A program made the position numbers and the translations under genes. The notes below the pieces were generated by a model, which saw only the letters and a list, made by a program, of their open reading frames with translations, was not told the origin of the DNA and did no database searches. A stretch of 64,000 nucleotides of DNA. It comes from Heterobilharzia americana. Its lineage: Eukaryota > Platyhelminthes > Trematoda > Strigeidida > Schistosomatidae. Below, one piece after another: positions 22,988 through 35,060 of the stretch. Location: the NCBI GenBank assembly GCA_944470555.2, contig OX104134.1:98636701-98700700 (forward strand), read 5' to 3'. How positions within the stretch are numbered: the first letter of the stretch is position 1; every line of letters starts with the position of its first letter.

Positions 22988-24119
22988 CCCTTTGCAATCT
23001 GAGTATGTACGTACTACGTGAATGATTTAGGAATGTTACTGTAACTCATTTTGTTATCATTCAACCATTTACGTCATCACTATTGTTATTTCAGTCGCGC
23101 ACTATTTAAGTTTAGTTTTCTTCATGCATTTCAGTCTTTCAATGTCATATATATGTATATACGAACGTAAATTTTGCGAATAAATTCATTGAAAGGAATC
23201 TTCTTTGCTTAAAACATTTTTTTATTATTAGTATACATTGTGCTCCTGTCTTCTCCACAACTCTGTTATCTACTGAACTCAAGCTGTTTTACACTCAGGA
23301 GTGACAGCTTCAGGTTCAAGTTCAATTGGCAACTACACTGAATTCAAGGCCCTTCTCTGATACTTTTTCTTCTATTAAGGTTAGGATTCTAGTTTAGAAA
23401 TGTACAACTGTTTTGGTGATTGATCACCGACGATATTTTACTTGTAATCTCATTACTGACTGCTGGATACCTTTCGTTCATTAGTTTGCCAAAATTCTTG
23501 AAATCGGCTGATCTCGCTTTATTGCAATTGTTCATCAGATGTCCATAGTCTTTTTCATTGACAGTTTACAACAGCTTACATTTTAATTCTTCAAAATAAC
23601 TACAGGTGTCATGCAATTTCCTAACTATTCTATGTATTCTTTCTTTAAAACAGAGTTCACTGATATGTTTTATCATTGCTCGAACTTTGTTATTTTTGGA
23701 ATTGATGCCCGTAGATTCATTTGACTCCTTAAACATTGAATACTGAATGACAGGAAACCATTTTTGCAAATGAAGCGAATATCAGTGAAGTGATTTGATT
23801 GTCTAGTATAAAAGGTTGTTGCTCAATTCATTGACTAGTGACAAACTGAGGTGTCGATGGAAGAAAAATCCTGACCAACGGAACTATGGTGTTTAACAAA
23901 ATTGTGCTACAGTACATTCTTGTAACGGATGATAGTAGTCACGTGGAATAAAGTCTCAACTGACTCACACTCGAAATATAAAATCATGATAGATTAGGAC
24001 GTTGACTGTGAGAAAAATGACCAATATATGCAAATATAATAGCTCTGCTTTGGAATTGATGTATTACAAATGATTATGAAAAAAGGTACATGAAAAGCAT
24101 GAAAACGATACAACAAACT
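22988..24119. other. Anonymous sequence, no gene seen
   Basis: One 67-codon minus frame (23,566-23,769) without recognisable domain. No repeats recognised. Confidence 0.5.
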
Positions 24120-24250
24120 GGTTGAGGGTGAAATGGGAACCTGGGTTGCAGCAGGATTCAAACCAAAGGCTTTTGGGTTATCGGTTGGTTGCTCTAACAA
24201 CTGAATTACTACACTCAGCAACCTAGAATTCGCTGGTTTCAATTCTATCC
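24120..24250 (-). repeat. tRNA-like SINE head
   Basis: On the minus strand an A-box-like GTAATTCAGTTGTTAGAGC (about 24,193-24,211) and B-box-like GGTTTGAATCCTG (about 24,150-24,162), with spacing near that of a tRNA. A 96-codon minus frame runs through it and is incidental. Confidence 0.55.
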
Positions 24251-24780
24251 AGACACAGATTCCCATTTCTTCTTCCATCATCACACTGAGGAAATAGTTT
24301 GGGCTTCGACATTCTTATTGTACAAGCTTTAGTCATCTAGAGTAGAGAGAGATAATAATTTCGAAATTTTGTCGACAACTGAGAATTACACTTCTATATC
24401 CTCTGGCCAGTATGCAACTAGTGATCTTTCATAATTCCTTATTACAATGGCCTTGGTTATCTCTAAGCCATTCTGGAAGCACATTTCCGATAGATTTTGT
24501 CTCTTTAACTAACCGGATATCTATCTACCTATAAGATCATGTTTTTTTCTCGAATCTTTGGAGCCTGTTAACCGTTTATAAAGAGATCAAAGATTTATAA
24601 TGTTTGTGAGAAATAGGCATAGTTATATTGAAAGTCATAACACTGCTTAGTGTGTCAAAGGTAGCTTTATGTATCCAGTAAGATTTCGACTCCTGGAGAA
24701 CCTCATTTTTCTCCATCCTAAGATTTAATAATTCTGCTTCCTAAGCCCACCTCTAACATACTAACTGGATAACTATTTAT
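24251..24780. other. Anonymous sequence
   Basis: Nothing recognised. Confidence 0.5.
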
Positions 24781-24985
24781 CAAGTAACGAGCTGGCAGCG
24801 TAACCTGAAGGTCCTGGTTTCAGTCCATGGCAGAGCTTGGTCATGAGTCCACACTGCTAAAAAGTTCAATTCTAAGACGAAACAGATATCTAATACTTCC
24901 TAATTTCTATCGGTTTTCCAAATCATGTCAATCCATGATGAACTAAGCAATGTACCTATCCACTCCCTAGTGTTCAGCATTGGCC
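24781..24985 (+). repeat. Gamma-type hammerhead repeat, degenerate
   Basis: tRNA-like head (GAGCTGGCAGCGTAACC with B-box-like CTGGTTTCAGTCC, about 24,789-24,826). The HHR-like block follows at 24,851-24,900: CACTGCTAAAAAGTTCAATT, GACGAAAC (GAAA intact) and AGATATC in place of GGCCGTC. The downstream tail 'atgtcaatccatgatgaac' corresponds to the tails at 36.07, 38.95 and 46.55 kb. Confidence 0.6.
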
Positions 24986-27292
24986 GATATTTATTGATCA
25001 CTTTGTCAATAGAGTCATCAGGCTGGATGATGGAGGCTTAAATAACCTAATAAACACTGATCTCTTCACAGCCAGAGATATGCCTTCTTGCTAAGTGACA
25101 ATAATCATGATATCTAGATCGTGCCGGGCTTTCTTCAGGTTGTCTTCTGACATGTGAAGATTACCAAATTACTTGGATTTCCCTGTGATTCCTATTATCA
25201 ACTGTGAAATAGATACCTACAGTTACATGTAATATTTATCATTAAATTTGAAATACGACAGTGCAAAGAATCAAGAACACATAATTTAAAAAACACTCAG
25301 CATGAAATGAAGTTAAACGTAGGAATCATGAATTGGCCACTAACTAGCTATTCACCTCAGCCTCAGTTGGTTTCGGCTCAGCATCCGCGACCAGGTAAAA
25401 AAAAATATTCTAAGTAGAATGTGAGCCAAATTTGAACATTCGGTCAATGCTTCTGTTTTGAGAATGAGAAAGGTCCAGGTCAGGGGGATGATATAAGTGA
25501 CTTCTCGTTCCCTGAAATAAATAAGTTATTCATGATCTTCGAATAAAACTGATGGCGACTCTTGTTAGAAACTGAAATTAGATTGTTATTAATGAAGCTT
25601 TTACTGTAGTTTTGGATGATGTAATAACGATAAAGTTTCGAATGATAGATGTATTCTGAAATAACAAAACATGACTCCGGAAAAAAAAACAATCACTTCT
25701 CATATCATCAACACCATCTACTAAGTTAGTTATTGGTGAGTCCTGGAAAGCACAAAATTATACTTCAGAGAATCCTATCGACTACATCCAACCATCTAAC
25801 ATCAATCCAAGTGTATCGCAATGCTAAGTCTACAAGTTTGATGGTCACACTACAAATTGATCAACACAGTTCACTTAACACAACTGTCTACCGTCTTTGT
25901 TAGATCTGTCTTTGTTATTGATTGATTTTTGTTGATGATACTGCGTGAGAAAACTGTGGCGTCTGTTCAATTACAACTGAAAATGAAACAAAAATCTAGG
26001 TGAAAATTTCACAATCCATTATATCAATGTTTAATCAAACATTTTTTTGTAACTAGATTTGAAGATAAAATTATTCTGAAGCACAGAAAAGTAGAACAAT
26101 CACTTTGGTAAATAATTACAAGAGTAATTTATCACAAACCCCTAGAAAATCAATATTTACAGTGTACATACAAACCATAGTATTTCACGATAGAATAATG
26201 AATAGTTAAAAGTGGATTACTTAACAAGCTAACTATGCTCACACTAGACTGAACGTTTAAGGAATAAGGTATTTCTCTCTTAGGAATAAGATAACAGTAT
26301 TCTTAATTAATTATATTTTGATGAATATAAATGAAGACATTGTGTTTGTCAATTCTTTTCCTAATCTGTTCAAAAAAGAGATCTTCAAACATCCTAAAAA
26401 GGCTTAAAAACTGTCTTTTTTCATTTTGTATCTGTTTGTTAGCTACTTCTTTTTAATGCAAAAATAATTCCTTGTTAATTAGATTAGAAACCTTTTTCAA
26501 GAGAGAAATAACATAGAATTCTAAGCATACAGCCGAATTGTGTCAAACCAAAACTTGATTATTTGTCTATTAAACACAGGGTTATTGTTCCGAAGCATTT
26601 CATGTCTTCTGAAAGTCAATCACTTGTAATTGTTCATAACGCTTAGCTGTGAAACCTTCTGTCTAAAAAGTGAACATGAAATGTTCTGATACAACAAGAC
26701 TGATCTTTTACCACTCTCAAAGTGACACAGAATCACCTCTCATACGGCGGTGTACTTGAACCTTGGGCTACCAAATTTATCTATCAAATATTTTCCATCC
26801 CATTCTTTCCTTTCATTTTGTTGTAATCATTTAAATATGTTCTTTGAATGTATCACGTACTCTTGCACGTTTTTTAAACTAATTCCAACTCCCCATTTCT
26901 CGAGTCAATGACAAAGTAGAAGAAAAATGTTATGTTACATGGAAATGAAAGTTTCGGTAAACAAAAGTATACCATACTTCTATCCATCAGGTGCTTAGCT
27001 TCAGTTGTAGATTCTTGTACCGTCTGAATGAATTACTACCACCAAAATTACGCTTGCATTTCTGCTGATTCTCCATTATGGACTGGATGCCCACCCAGAA
27101 CTTGCTGGCTATTTCACATTACTGCCTTGAATACTGTTATTATTAACATCATGCAAATGCAATAACCGTCCCGTCTGGAAGTATTGTTCTGAGAGTGAAT
27201 TTTTTGAAAAATTACATGCTGGAAATTCCATAACGTCACACATATTGTTTGGAATAAAGCGATTACTATTACTGTTATTGTTATTATTATTA
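24986..27292. other. Anonymous AT-rich sequence, no gene seen
   Basis: About 2.3 kb with one 70-codon minus frame (25,480-25,692). A short TTATTATTATTA run ends at 27,292, where the RTE-A composite begins. Confidence 0.5.
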
Positions 27293-27568
27293 GAACCTCA
27301 CCCAGGCAACTAGTTCACTAGTTACTAGCCGGTCCTTGGCCAGGATAAAGAGGGAAGGTTGGACACAGGGCTAGCTACCCTACCCGTAAAACCAATCCAA
27401 CCGATAAAGAAACTTCAAAGCACAAAGAAAATGTAACGAGTAAAAAATAACTTATTCCTCGCTAGAATTGGGGAGACGGAATGACTCTGGTTAGTGAAAT
27501 CCTTCGGGAAGTCAATTGCCCGATGTGTCTTCTCTCAATGAGAGCGAAAGTAAACATGCGGACATGGA

Positions 27569-28140
27569 ATGTCTGCACCATGTTTGAAGCTGGCTGACAA
27601 GGCTGACCAGATTCCTAGAGGGATGAGGAGGTATGGCAAAGAAGTGCTAGGAATCTGCGAAAGTAGATGGAATGGGAGTGGACTCTCCACACTGTCAACC
27701 GGAGAATTAATAATCTACTCCGATATTGTCACCCAGACGACAACCATGGACGCACTGAGTAATGGAGTAGCTATCATGATTTCCCCAAGAGCATCGAAGG
27801 CTCTCGTACAGTGGGAACCAATCTCCTCCACGATCATGACTGCGAGATTCAACTCGTACAATGCTACTCACCTACTAATAGTGCAGATGAAAAGAAGAAG
27901 GAGGAATTCTACAAACAGCTGCAATTAGTAATGGACAAGACTCCATTTGCGGACATCAAAATTCTAATGGGTGGCATGAATGCCAAACTGGGAGCGGACA
28001 ACACAGGAAGAGAATAAATCATGGGTCGAGATGCACTCAGTGAAATGGTGAATGAGAATGCAGAACTGTTTGCAGACTTATGCGCATTCAAAGGTTTGGT
28101 GACTGGAGGCGAGGCAGTGTGTACAAACACAAGGATATTC
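27569..28140 (+). pseudogene. RTE-A endonuclease fragment (left arm of composite)
   Basis: AP-endonuclease-like domain in several frames: GICESRWNGSGLSTLSTGE (catalytic Glu kept), then a frame change at about 27,855 into QCYSPTNSADEKKKEEFYKQ and KILMGGMNAKLGADNTGRE. In that last block the catalytic aspartate of GDMNAKLG is replaced by glycine. A stop follows NTGRE, and recognisable sequence continues to LVTGGE before switching strand at about 28,140. It lacks the C-terminal SDH motif. Confidence 0.8.
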
Positions 28141-28144
28141 ACAA

Positions 28145-29925
28145 GGCGTGGAAATGCTTTTCGTGGCGCGCCAAGTCTCTCAACCATCACATAGAAACAC
28201 TGACTGACTTGACTGAATTAGTTTCGAAAATCCGGATATGGCTCACGCTTTATGCTGAATGAAGTGGAGTGAAGTGCAGTGCAGTAGATCTCCACACTGA
28301 CTTCGGACTGACGGAGGTCTGTCTTGGTTTTCCGATCCTTGCTTTGACATCCTCGTCTGTACCACCGACTGTAGTTGAAACGATGCTGCTTAGGTAGGTG
28401 AAAAAGACTACCTCCTTTAGGTTTCTTCCATTCATGGTGACTGCTGTTTTTTGTTGTCGTTGTTGTCGCTGTTGTTGTTTGGGTATCTTCATCACCTCCG
28501 TCGTCTCTACCTTCTCCTGAAGTCCCATCTTTGCTGCCACTTCTGTCAACTTGTTAGTTTTCGCCTGTAGATCTTCGAGTTTCCACGACAAGACATTAGA
28601 CATAAATCATCATCATCAGTGAAATCCAAATCTCCTAGGGTCTTTTCATTGGTCCAGTCAGCCTATGCCCATCTTCTCACAGTTCCTCACACTTGTCTGT
28701 TGCATCATCAAGTCCAGTCCAGTGCAGTTCAGTTCAGTCGACCACAATCAGGAAGATCATCGATGATGATAGTAGGCGGCAACCTCATCTTACTCCTGTC
28801 CCCTGTCTTCACTTCAAACGCATCACTGAGCTTCCCATTGTCAACCACTTGGCATGTGGCGTCGTCATACAGCATATAGCTGCTGTTGAATGAGGTTGAT
28901 AAAGGTTTGTGGGAATAAAAGTGTAGTGTTGATTCAGCTGCCTGCCAAATTACTTCTCGGTCGGCGCTGTCAAAAATGCAGTAGACTGTCATTCTATGCT
29001 CTGTTCTATGGTGATGCTTAGTGTAGCGTTGCAATTCGATCCAAACGTGATTTGTTTTTCCAGCCATTTCTGGTGGTAATTTTGAATTCAGCACATCTTT
29101 TAGTCTTTTCAGTATGATGCCGCATTATATTTTACTCACTTGGGGTGGATAGGAGCGTGATTCCTAGCCAGTTCTTGTAAACACTGAGGTCTCCCTTCTT
29201 TAGGATTCCGCTGATAAGGTAGCCCTTTTCCAATCAATCGGCAAGTACCTTCCCTTCCTTCCAGATCTTCTGCAACAGTGGTGTGAGCATGTCCGCTGTT
29301 GTCTCTGCGTCTGCTCTCAGTGCTTCTGGGGGAATTCCATCTGGTCCTGCTGCTTTCCCGTATTTCAGTAACTTCATGGAGCTCAGGACTTCTGCTTTTT
29401 TCGGAGGGCCTGTTTGCACTGGTAGTTCTGTGGCTGGGGTGCTGGTAGTATTTCTGGACGACTGGCAGGTGGTGGTGGTCGATTCAAGAGCTTTTTGAAG
29501 TAGTCAGCCCGTCGTTTTCTTTGTTTCTCTTCTTTGGTAACTAGCTTTCCTTCACTATATTTTGTTGGCTATGTCTGTGTCGATCTCTTCCCAGATAGTA
29601 ACCTGGTTATTCGATATAGTGTTGTTAGGTCTCTCCTACCGGCAGCCTATTTTGCTTCAGTTGCCAATGTATCGTTGAAGTGTCTTTTGTCATTGCGTGC
29701 ACTCTTCTTCACTTCTTTCTCCAGTATAGCCTTTTATACATTGTACTCAATTCCTCTTCTCTTTGAGCATCCTTGCACTGGTTCATCTTCTGCTTCACCA
29801 TCTTCCTGTCCCTCCTCTATCAGCCTCCGTGTATCCGTCGAGATCGTTTCTTTGTCTTGTTTCATCATCGAGCGAAGACACATTGGCCAATTTGCTTCCC
29901 AAAGGCTTTCACCAACCGGCGTCAC
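28145..29925 (-). pseudogene. RTE-A RT fragment with endonuclease deleted (right arm of composite)
   Basis: Minus-strand. From 29,925 it reads MTPVGESLWEANWPMCL and then jumps straight to KETISTDTRRLIEEG, skipping about 330 residues that hold the endonuclease in intact copies. RT blocks follow in broken frames: LLKYGKAAGPDGIPPEALR (29,234-29,419), DATCQVVDNGKLSDAFEVK (about 28,805-28,870) and the thumb block EDLQAKTNKLTEVAAKMGLQ (about 28,520-28,585). It ends near 28,145 before the C-terminal WRWIGH region. Small tandem base-pair insertions (for example cagtccagtgcagttcagtt near 28,725) add frameshifts. Confidence 0.8.
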
Positions 29926-30107
29926 TTTGTCTCTCCGAATCCAGTGAGGAATGAGTATATTTTATTCTTTATATTTTCTTCTTGCTTTGAAGTTTCTTGA
30001 GCGATTAGGTTGGTTTTACGGGGTATGGTTACTTGCCCTATGCTTAACCTTCCCTTGTTAGTCGGGCTTAGTACCGGCGAGTAACTAGTGAACTAGTTAA
30101 CCTGGAG

Positions 30108-30887
30108 AGGTGACATCCACTACCCCATTGGAAATCAAGTTCGTGACTGTTAGATCTCATGCTGTCCTTAGTCCACTGAATGCCAGTCTAGTTATTTACT
30201 TGTTTCAAACTCTGTCAATCACTGGTGTGGCATGGCTATCGTCCAACATTCTCATATCGACTTACATCCCCCGTTGTTCACGGTTTCTCATTGCAATTTC
30301 AAGAAATCCATCCCAAAGCAATTTAGTAGTGAGCACCAAACTAAAATAAAACGTTACCTTTATTAGATTAGATTCGATTTCAAAAATATCTCTGATAGGA
30401 TTCCATAGTGAGAAATTAATTAGGAAGTTGTTTCCCAAATTAAAAGTTGAATACAATCAATACTGTTCGCAAATATTAGTTGATATCTACCAATAAACTT
30501 TGGCCGAAGACCATTCACTGTATAGCCTTAAACTTGGGTAAAAACTGAAAAAATCCACTTGGGGAGTCTAAAACATTTTCCTAACTCAGTGATTTAGTCA
30601 CCTGCACTCCACTAGGAGTTTATTTCAGTTTCAGGTTGTTTGATATCTCTGTATCTGTAATCACTGTGTTGTCAAATATCTCAACCCATTTTAACCTTTT
30701 CATCAAAATGGTTATACAGATAATGATAACATGATCTTTTTTCTGAAGCCAAGTTATAATTTATCAAAGGAGCAAAATCATCTTTCAACTAACGAAGATG
30801 AGGAAATACTAAATTTTTCATCCACGCTTTTCTCACACATTTCTGTTCAGAGTAAAAGTATTAATTTTTTGTCAGTTTTTTTAACAC

Positions 30888-30890
<3 letters not shown>
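30108..30890. other. Anonymous sequence; weak repeat relation to 38.56 kb
   Basis: Bases about 30,275-30,400 resemble 38,560-38,690 at perhaps 70% ('tctcattgcaatttcaagaa' versus 'tctcactagaacttcaggaa'), so an unnamed dispersed repeat may be present. No gene is recognised. Confidence 0.4.

Positions 30891-30960
<70 letters not shown>
30891..30960. repeat. (TA)n microsatellite
   Basis: Seventy bases of pure TA. Confidence 0.97.
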
Positions 30961-30962
<2 letters not shown>

Positions 30963-31754
30963 AAAATCAGACCACTATATTTAAAATAAATTTCACTGTA
31001 GATTGATTCGAAACTGTGAAACAAAGGTGCGGGGAGAAAAGGAGGTAAGAAAATGAACGATCATAAAGGTTAACCGATTGGCTTTAAATCTTTAATAGAC
31101 AATTAAACAAGAAATTAAGTCAGTCTTGAGGAGAAATAGTCTCTGAAAACGATGAACGTTGGTCAGTCCAAATCTTGAATTGGCGAAAGTAGGAAAATGA
31201 TAACCAACGCATTTCATTCCATTTGCTAGACGGTAATCATCTTGATTTCCATAAGGGATTATGAATGTTCTCAACTGATGAGTTGATACTATGACAAAAC
31301 AACAGTTCAGTTCTCTCAGGTTTTCAGTAGTTTTACTAATGATGTTACTCCATAAATAAATTGTCGAAATTCACTAAGAACTGGATTGGCATTGAAAACG
31401 GAGAAAGAAGACTCTCAGAATTCTAAAACTGACCATGAGTATTGAAAAGGAAGGTTGACAGCTTAGATGGAATGTTATCTTCTTGAAAAGCAAAGAAATA
31501 TATCTATCGCAGATGGTTCCGAAAGAAGCGTAATTTTAAATTTTGATCTAAAGAAACAATTCAAAAGATGCGACCACCAGTTCAGTTGTAACAAACAGAA
31601 GAGTATGTAGAATCAGAAAATTGTATCGTAATATCTTACACACGTAGTCTACAGCCGTATCGTGTGAACAAGGCTGGTTTTAGAAACCTACTAAACAACA
31701 CAGAAAATACTTAAAACAGATATACATAAGCTTGCAGCAGAAATTTTGTTTGAA
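30961..31754. other. Anonymous sequence, no gene seen
   Basis: Only a 60-codon minus frame without motif. Confidence 0.5.
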
Positions 31755-32165
31755 TTTCTCGAGGTTGCAGGCGCACCTTGCTGATGAGTTCAAACAAGGC
31801 CTAAATCTAGGTCGACCACGCCTTTCTGTCTTCAACCAGCCAATACGTATCAAGGAAGTCCACGATACCAACCCTCCTATTTTGGTCGCCGCATCGCAAT
31901 ATGATCGACATAATTTGGTCGGCGCTCAGGAGGACTAGACAACATGAGACTGGTTGCCTTCCAGTTACCAATCATTGTATGCAATACAGCCCTACAGGAG
32001 GTCAGCTCGGATAGCTCGGTGATTACGTCAATAGCTGCGACAGTGGGTGACGTCGATTTCAACTCCAAAGGGAATATCAGTTTACCCTATGCCGACAAGT
32101 ACCAATAAGCATGAAACCTACGTAAAGCAAGACTTCCTGCCGACTGCCTCTAACTAACTAGCATT
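31755..32165 (+). repeat. Beta-type hammerhead repeat, dimer-like (two HHR remnants 311 bp apart)
   Basis: The first HHR remnant is at 31,775-31,815: TTGCTGATGAGTT (CTGATGA 31,781-31,787 intact), AAGGCCTAAATCTAGGTC with CTAAA in place of CGAAA, and cleavage triplet GTC (31,811-31,813). The second is at 32,088-32,126: GCCGACAAGT in place of CTGATGAGT, GAAAC intact (32,113-32,117) and triplet GTA, followed by the family signature (GCAAGACTTCCTGCCGACTGCC). Between them lie a block shared with 60.51-60.60 kb (reverse strand) and a tRNA-like head: A-box-like GATAGCTCGGTGATTACG near 32,010 and B-box-like GATTTCAACTCC near 32,055. A full monomer flanked by two HHRs is therefore present. Confidence 0.65.
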
Positions 32166-32536
32166 TTCTAAGATTATCATGGATTTGTTAGCTAGGAAAA
32201 CTTTTAAAATCACGAATTATCCAAAGTAAGCTCTACCAAATTGCCCAGCATTTTGACAAAAATCTCCAACAGTGTGTAAGCACATGATAAAATGTTTTAT
32301 ACAATTTTTATTCAGAAATATAATAACCGATCATTTCAGAAAATGAATCTATCACAAACCAATGATACACTTTGGTTATAATAATAATAATAGCTTTGTT
32401 CTGAAACGTATTTTGAGAATACTCTACAAAAGTTTCAGCACGTCATATAGCATCGGTTGGATAGAGGCAGTGTACAGGTGTTCATAGAAAATGAAATAAG
32501 CAGAAACTAAGTGAAAAAAATATACAGGTATTCACT
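32166..32536. other. Anonymous sequence
   Basis: Nothing recognised. Confidence 0.5.
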
Positions 32537-33302
32537 CTATCTGGAACTTTCTTCAAAATTCACAGTCAATTTAGGTAGATAATCACATGGACAATTAGAT
32601 TCATAATATGTAAAAAGTAACACCCTCATCTTCGGTTGGTTTACTTTCAAAAACAGAAATTGATTATTCAGTTCATTTCGAATACTTTCTTCATCACACA
32701 GCGGATGAGCCAAATATGGTACCGCATAGTTTTTGTATCTTGTAGTACCTGCATAAAGTCTTATGTACTTGCTCCTCGTCTTTCCAGATGACCGACACGC
32801 AGAGAGCTCTGAGTCAAGAGGATGTTGATCATCTGATAAAATAACTCCTATCAGATGTTTACGTGAGTTAATATGTTTGTCCACAAAGATTTTAACCAGA
32901 AGGTTTATCGGTACACCACTAGTTCTGTGACAATCTTCAAAGCCACACTTAATATAGCACAGTCTTTTTCAGCAACCTGGGAAAAAATAAGGGGGAGCAG
33001 TAGAGGAAGACAGGCAAGACACAGAAGTTTATGAAACACAGGAGGAAAGGCTGAGTTATACCAGATACTCTCAGCTTCCTAATATACAAAGGTAGGTGGA
33101 AAATTCTTTTGGAAATTAGTGAGATATGAGAAGAACAGGAAAGGTTCAAAGAAAAACACACACCGAGATGAATCACACTTGTAACATTCTCTAATCCACA
33201 ACTATCGATACAACAGGAATCGTGAGAACTAAGAAGTTTACATAAGTGATGTCCATGTCTAGAACTAAAGTTTATGGTCCGATATTTTGAAGAACTAAAC
33301 AT
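32537..33302 (-). pseudogene. CR1-like RT thumb and C-terminal domain, broken
   Basis: The frame at 32,949-33,302 reads HLGVCFSLNLSCSSHISLIS and LPLYIRKLRVSG, the thumb region with the LGV block. It continues with LPVFLYCSPLFFP and a terminal LLKK. A further frame (32,537-32,884) carries ILSDDQHPLDSELSACRSSG and RSKYIRLYAGTTRYKNYAVP, the conserved C-terminus of this element class. A cysteine-to-serine-rich decay and several stops separate the two. Confidence 0.7.
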
Positions 33303-33449
33303 AAGACCATTCTCAGAGGACCATCTTCTAACAGTAGATAGGAAATCATTCAGTTAGAAGTAATCTGCTGAGGTGGAGATAGGTATGGAGACTGAACTGT
33401 TAGGTGATTAGCATATTCAATGAAATTGATACCAGCTGAAGATGGTGGG

Positions 33450-34309
33450 TCATGCAGAAATAGTGAGGAGAGACAGGGGAGAAAGCGTGGCTCCCTGGGG
33501 AACTTCAGTCACAGTAAGCAATGAGGTGGAGTGCTTCTCACTGTGAACAGTATGTTGTTTCCTATCAGATAGGTAAGAATGCAGCCAGCTGATTATCCAG
33601 TAATCAGTATTTGTCTTGGCTAATTTGTCCAGCAAAAGAGGTTCTGAATAGAATCAAATGCTGAAGTATATGTTAAAAAAGCACAGCTGACATACTTGTC
33701 ATTTTTATCAAGATTACAAGCAACATTGTGATATAAGAAGGTGGTGACATTCAGAGTATTTCTTCTTCTTTTATATGCAGTGAGGGCTCGAGCACAGTTA
33801 TTATTAGCTTCTCCACTATTTTTAAGAACGGAGAAGTAACTGTATTTTGTACATGCACCTGGAGTCCTAGACTTAGGTACGGGGACTATCTTAATATGTT
33901 TCCAGGCAGCTGGTATTCTGTTTTCTAAAATAGATCTGTTGAACATGTTAGATGTTGGATGGCATAAAATATCAGCACACTTCTTGAATTCAAAGCTTGA
34001 CATACCATCCGGACCTGAACTGTGAGAAGGGTTCTGGGATTTGAGACATTTGAAAACATCTTTCGCGGTGAACTCTGGACAATGTTCTTCATTGGATATA
34101 GGTAGACAAAGTGGGATCGAGCAAGTGGGTTGACGTAAAAACGATTTTTTCAAGGCATAGACATCAGCGTGTGCTTCTTTACTAAGGTGTTTACTACCAG
34201 TGAGGTCTTTAAAAAGTTTTCGCAGGCTGAAAGAACCTCTGCATGAAAAAAGTTTCTGGTTGTATGCTGGACTGAAACGTTTAATTTTCAACATAATTAA
34301 AACTTTCAA
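33450..34309 (-). pseudogene. CR1-like reverse transcriptase N-terminal and central part, broken
   Basis: The frame at 33,620-34,309 reads LRKLFKDLTGSKHL, a linker, then the RT fingers: SSGPDGMSSFEFKKCADIL (RT motif 1-2), WKHIKIVPVPKS, and an AFDSIQN remnant of motif A after an indel. The adjoining frame at 33,450-33,635 reads LHSYLSDRKQHTVHSEKHST and VPQGATLSPLSL (motif B). The motif C catalytic YADD block should lie near 33,400 but I could not identify it cleanly. Confidence 0.7.
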
Positions 34310-34499
34310 TCGAGGAGCACCTGTAATATTACTTATCTTGTATATTCTCTCTTTTTCTCTTCTTAGTTTCTTAAGCTGAGTAGAAGATATACGACCGAAG
34401 CGTAGAAAATGTTTTCGATTTCGATGTACAATCTTCTTATATGTGAAGGCTGCTTTGTATAGTTTGCCATATATTTTGGCAAAAACACAAAAAATGCAA

Positions 34500-35013
34500 T
34501 GGTCTGAGCTGACTAGTGGGGATCTCTTTCAAGTTTTGTTTATATCAGCATCATTGACGACTACTAAGTCTAGTGTTGCATCCTGACGTGTTTTGAAGTT
34601 AACAAGGTTTTAATGACCAAGAATTTTGAGAAAGCTTTGGTTACAAGACTTGAAATCACCACTTATTATCGACAGGGAACCACAGAGTATAGGGGCTGAG
34701 AATTCCGTGAATATATTAGAGAAATTGAACAGTTCGGATAAACAGCAACCAGGTGTCATATAAATATTTGCGACATAAATAAAGCGATATTTTTCAAATG
34801 TTTTGTGTGACATTTTACAGTAATGAATTCTATGTAGTCATTTGAGAATAAGAAGCATACATAACTCAAAATGCAGCAATGGGTATTGATGAAGGTGGCT
34901 ACTTCACTTTCACTTTTCTTAGGACAGCTACAATGATCTTGACTGAAAATTTTGAAATCATTCAGAGAAACAAAATCGTCATCATAAAGTTCATACAACC
35001 AAGTTTCTTGCAA
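34500..35013 (-). pseudogene. CR1-like endonuclease, broken
   Basis: The first frame (34,756-35,013) opens with QETWLYELYDDDF, the CR1/L1-type endonuclease block whose glutamate is catalytic. Next, in a second frame, comes YVANIYMTPGC and SIISGDFKSCNQ, the GDFN-like block with Asn changed to Lys. Downstream at about 34,500-34,550 the sequence reads LVSSDHCIFCV, the SDH motif. Order and spacing fit an EEP endonuclease, but no frame spans it. Confidence 0.7.
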
Positions 35014-35060
35014 TGTAATTATTCCAGTATTACTATATATATCTTAGGATAAAAGAGATT

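Larger units (their letters stand above)
27293..30107. mobile_element. Inverted RTE-A composite with terminal inverted repeats
   Basis: Two RTE-A (subfamily B) pieces lie tail to tail. The left piece is plus-strand, from the 5' leader at 27,293 through most of the endonuclease to about 28,140. The right piece is minus-strand, from about 28,145 (inside the 3' RT region) back to its own 5' leader ending at about 30,107. The two 5' leaders (27,295-27,543 and 29,862-30,107) form imperfect terminal inverted repeats of about 245 bp. The right piece has lost the endonuclease (jump near 29,865) and both pieces lack the 3' end. Neither is coding-competent. Confidence 0.8.
32537..35060 (-). mobile_element. 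CR1/jockey-like non-LTR retrotransposon, decayed
   Basis: About 2.5 kb of minus-strand sequence in which broken frames read, in order, an endonuclease, an RT and a CR1-type C-terminal region. It differs from both RTE families here in motif wording (VPQGATLSPLSL versus GVKQGCLLSP) and in the ILSDDQHPL C-terminal block, which I associate with schistosome CR1-type elements (SR1/Perere class). Many frameshifts and stops make it an old copy. The 5' edge near 35,060 and 3' edge near 32,537 are estimates. Confidence 0.75.
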
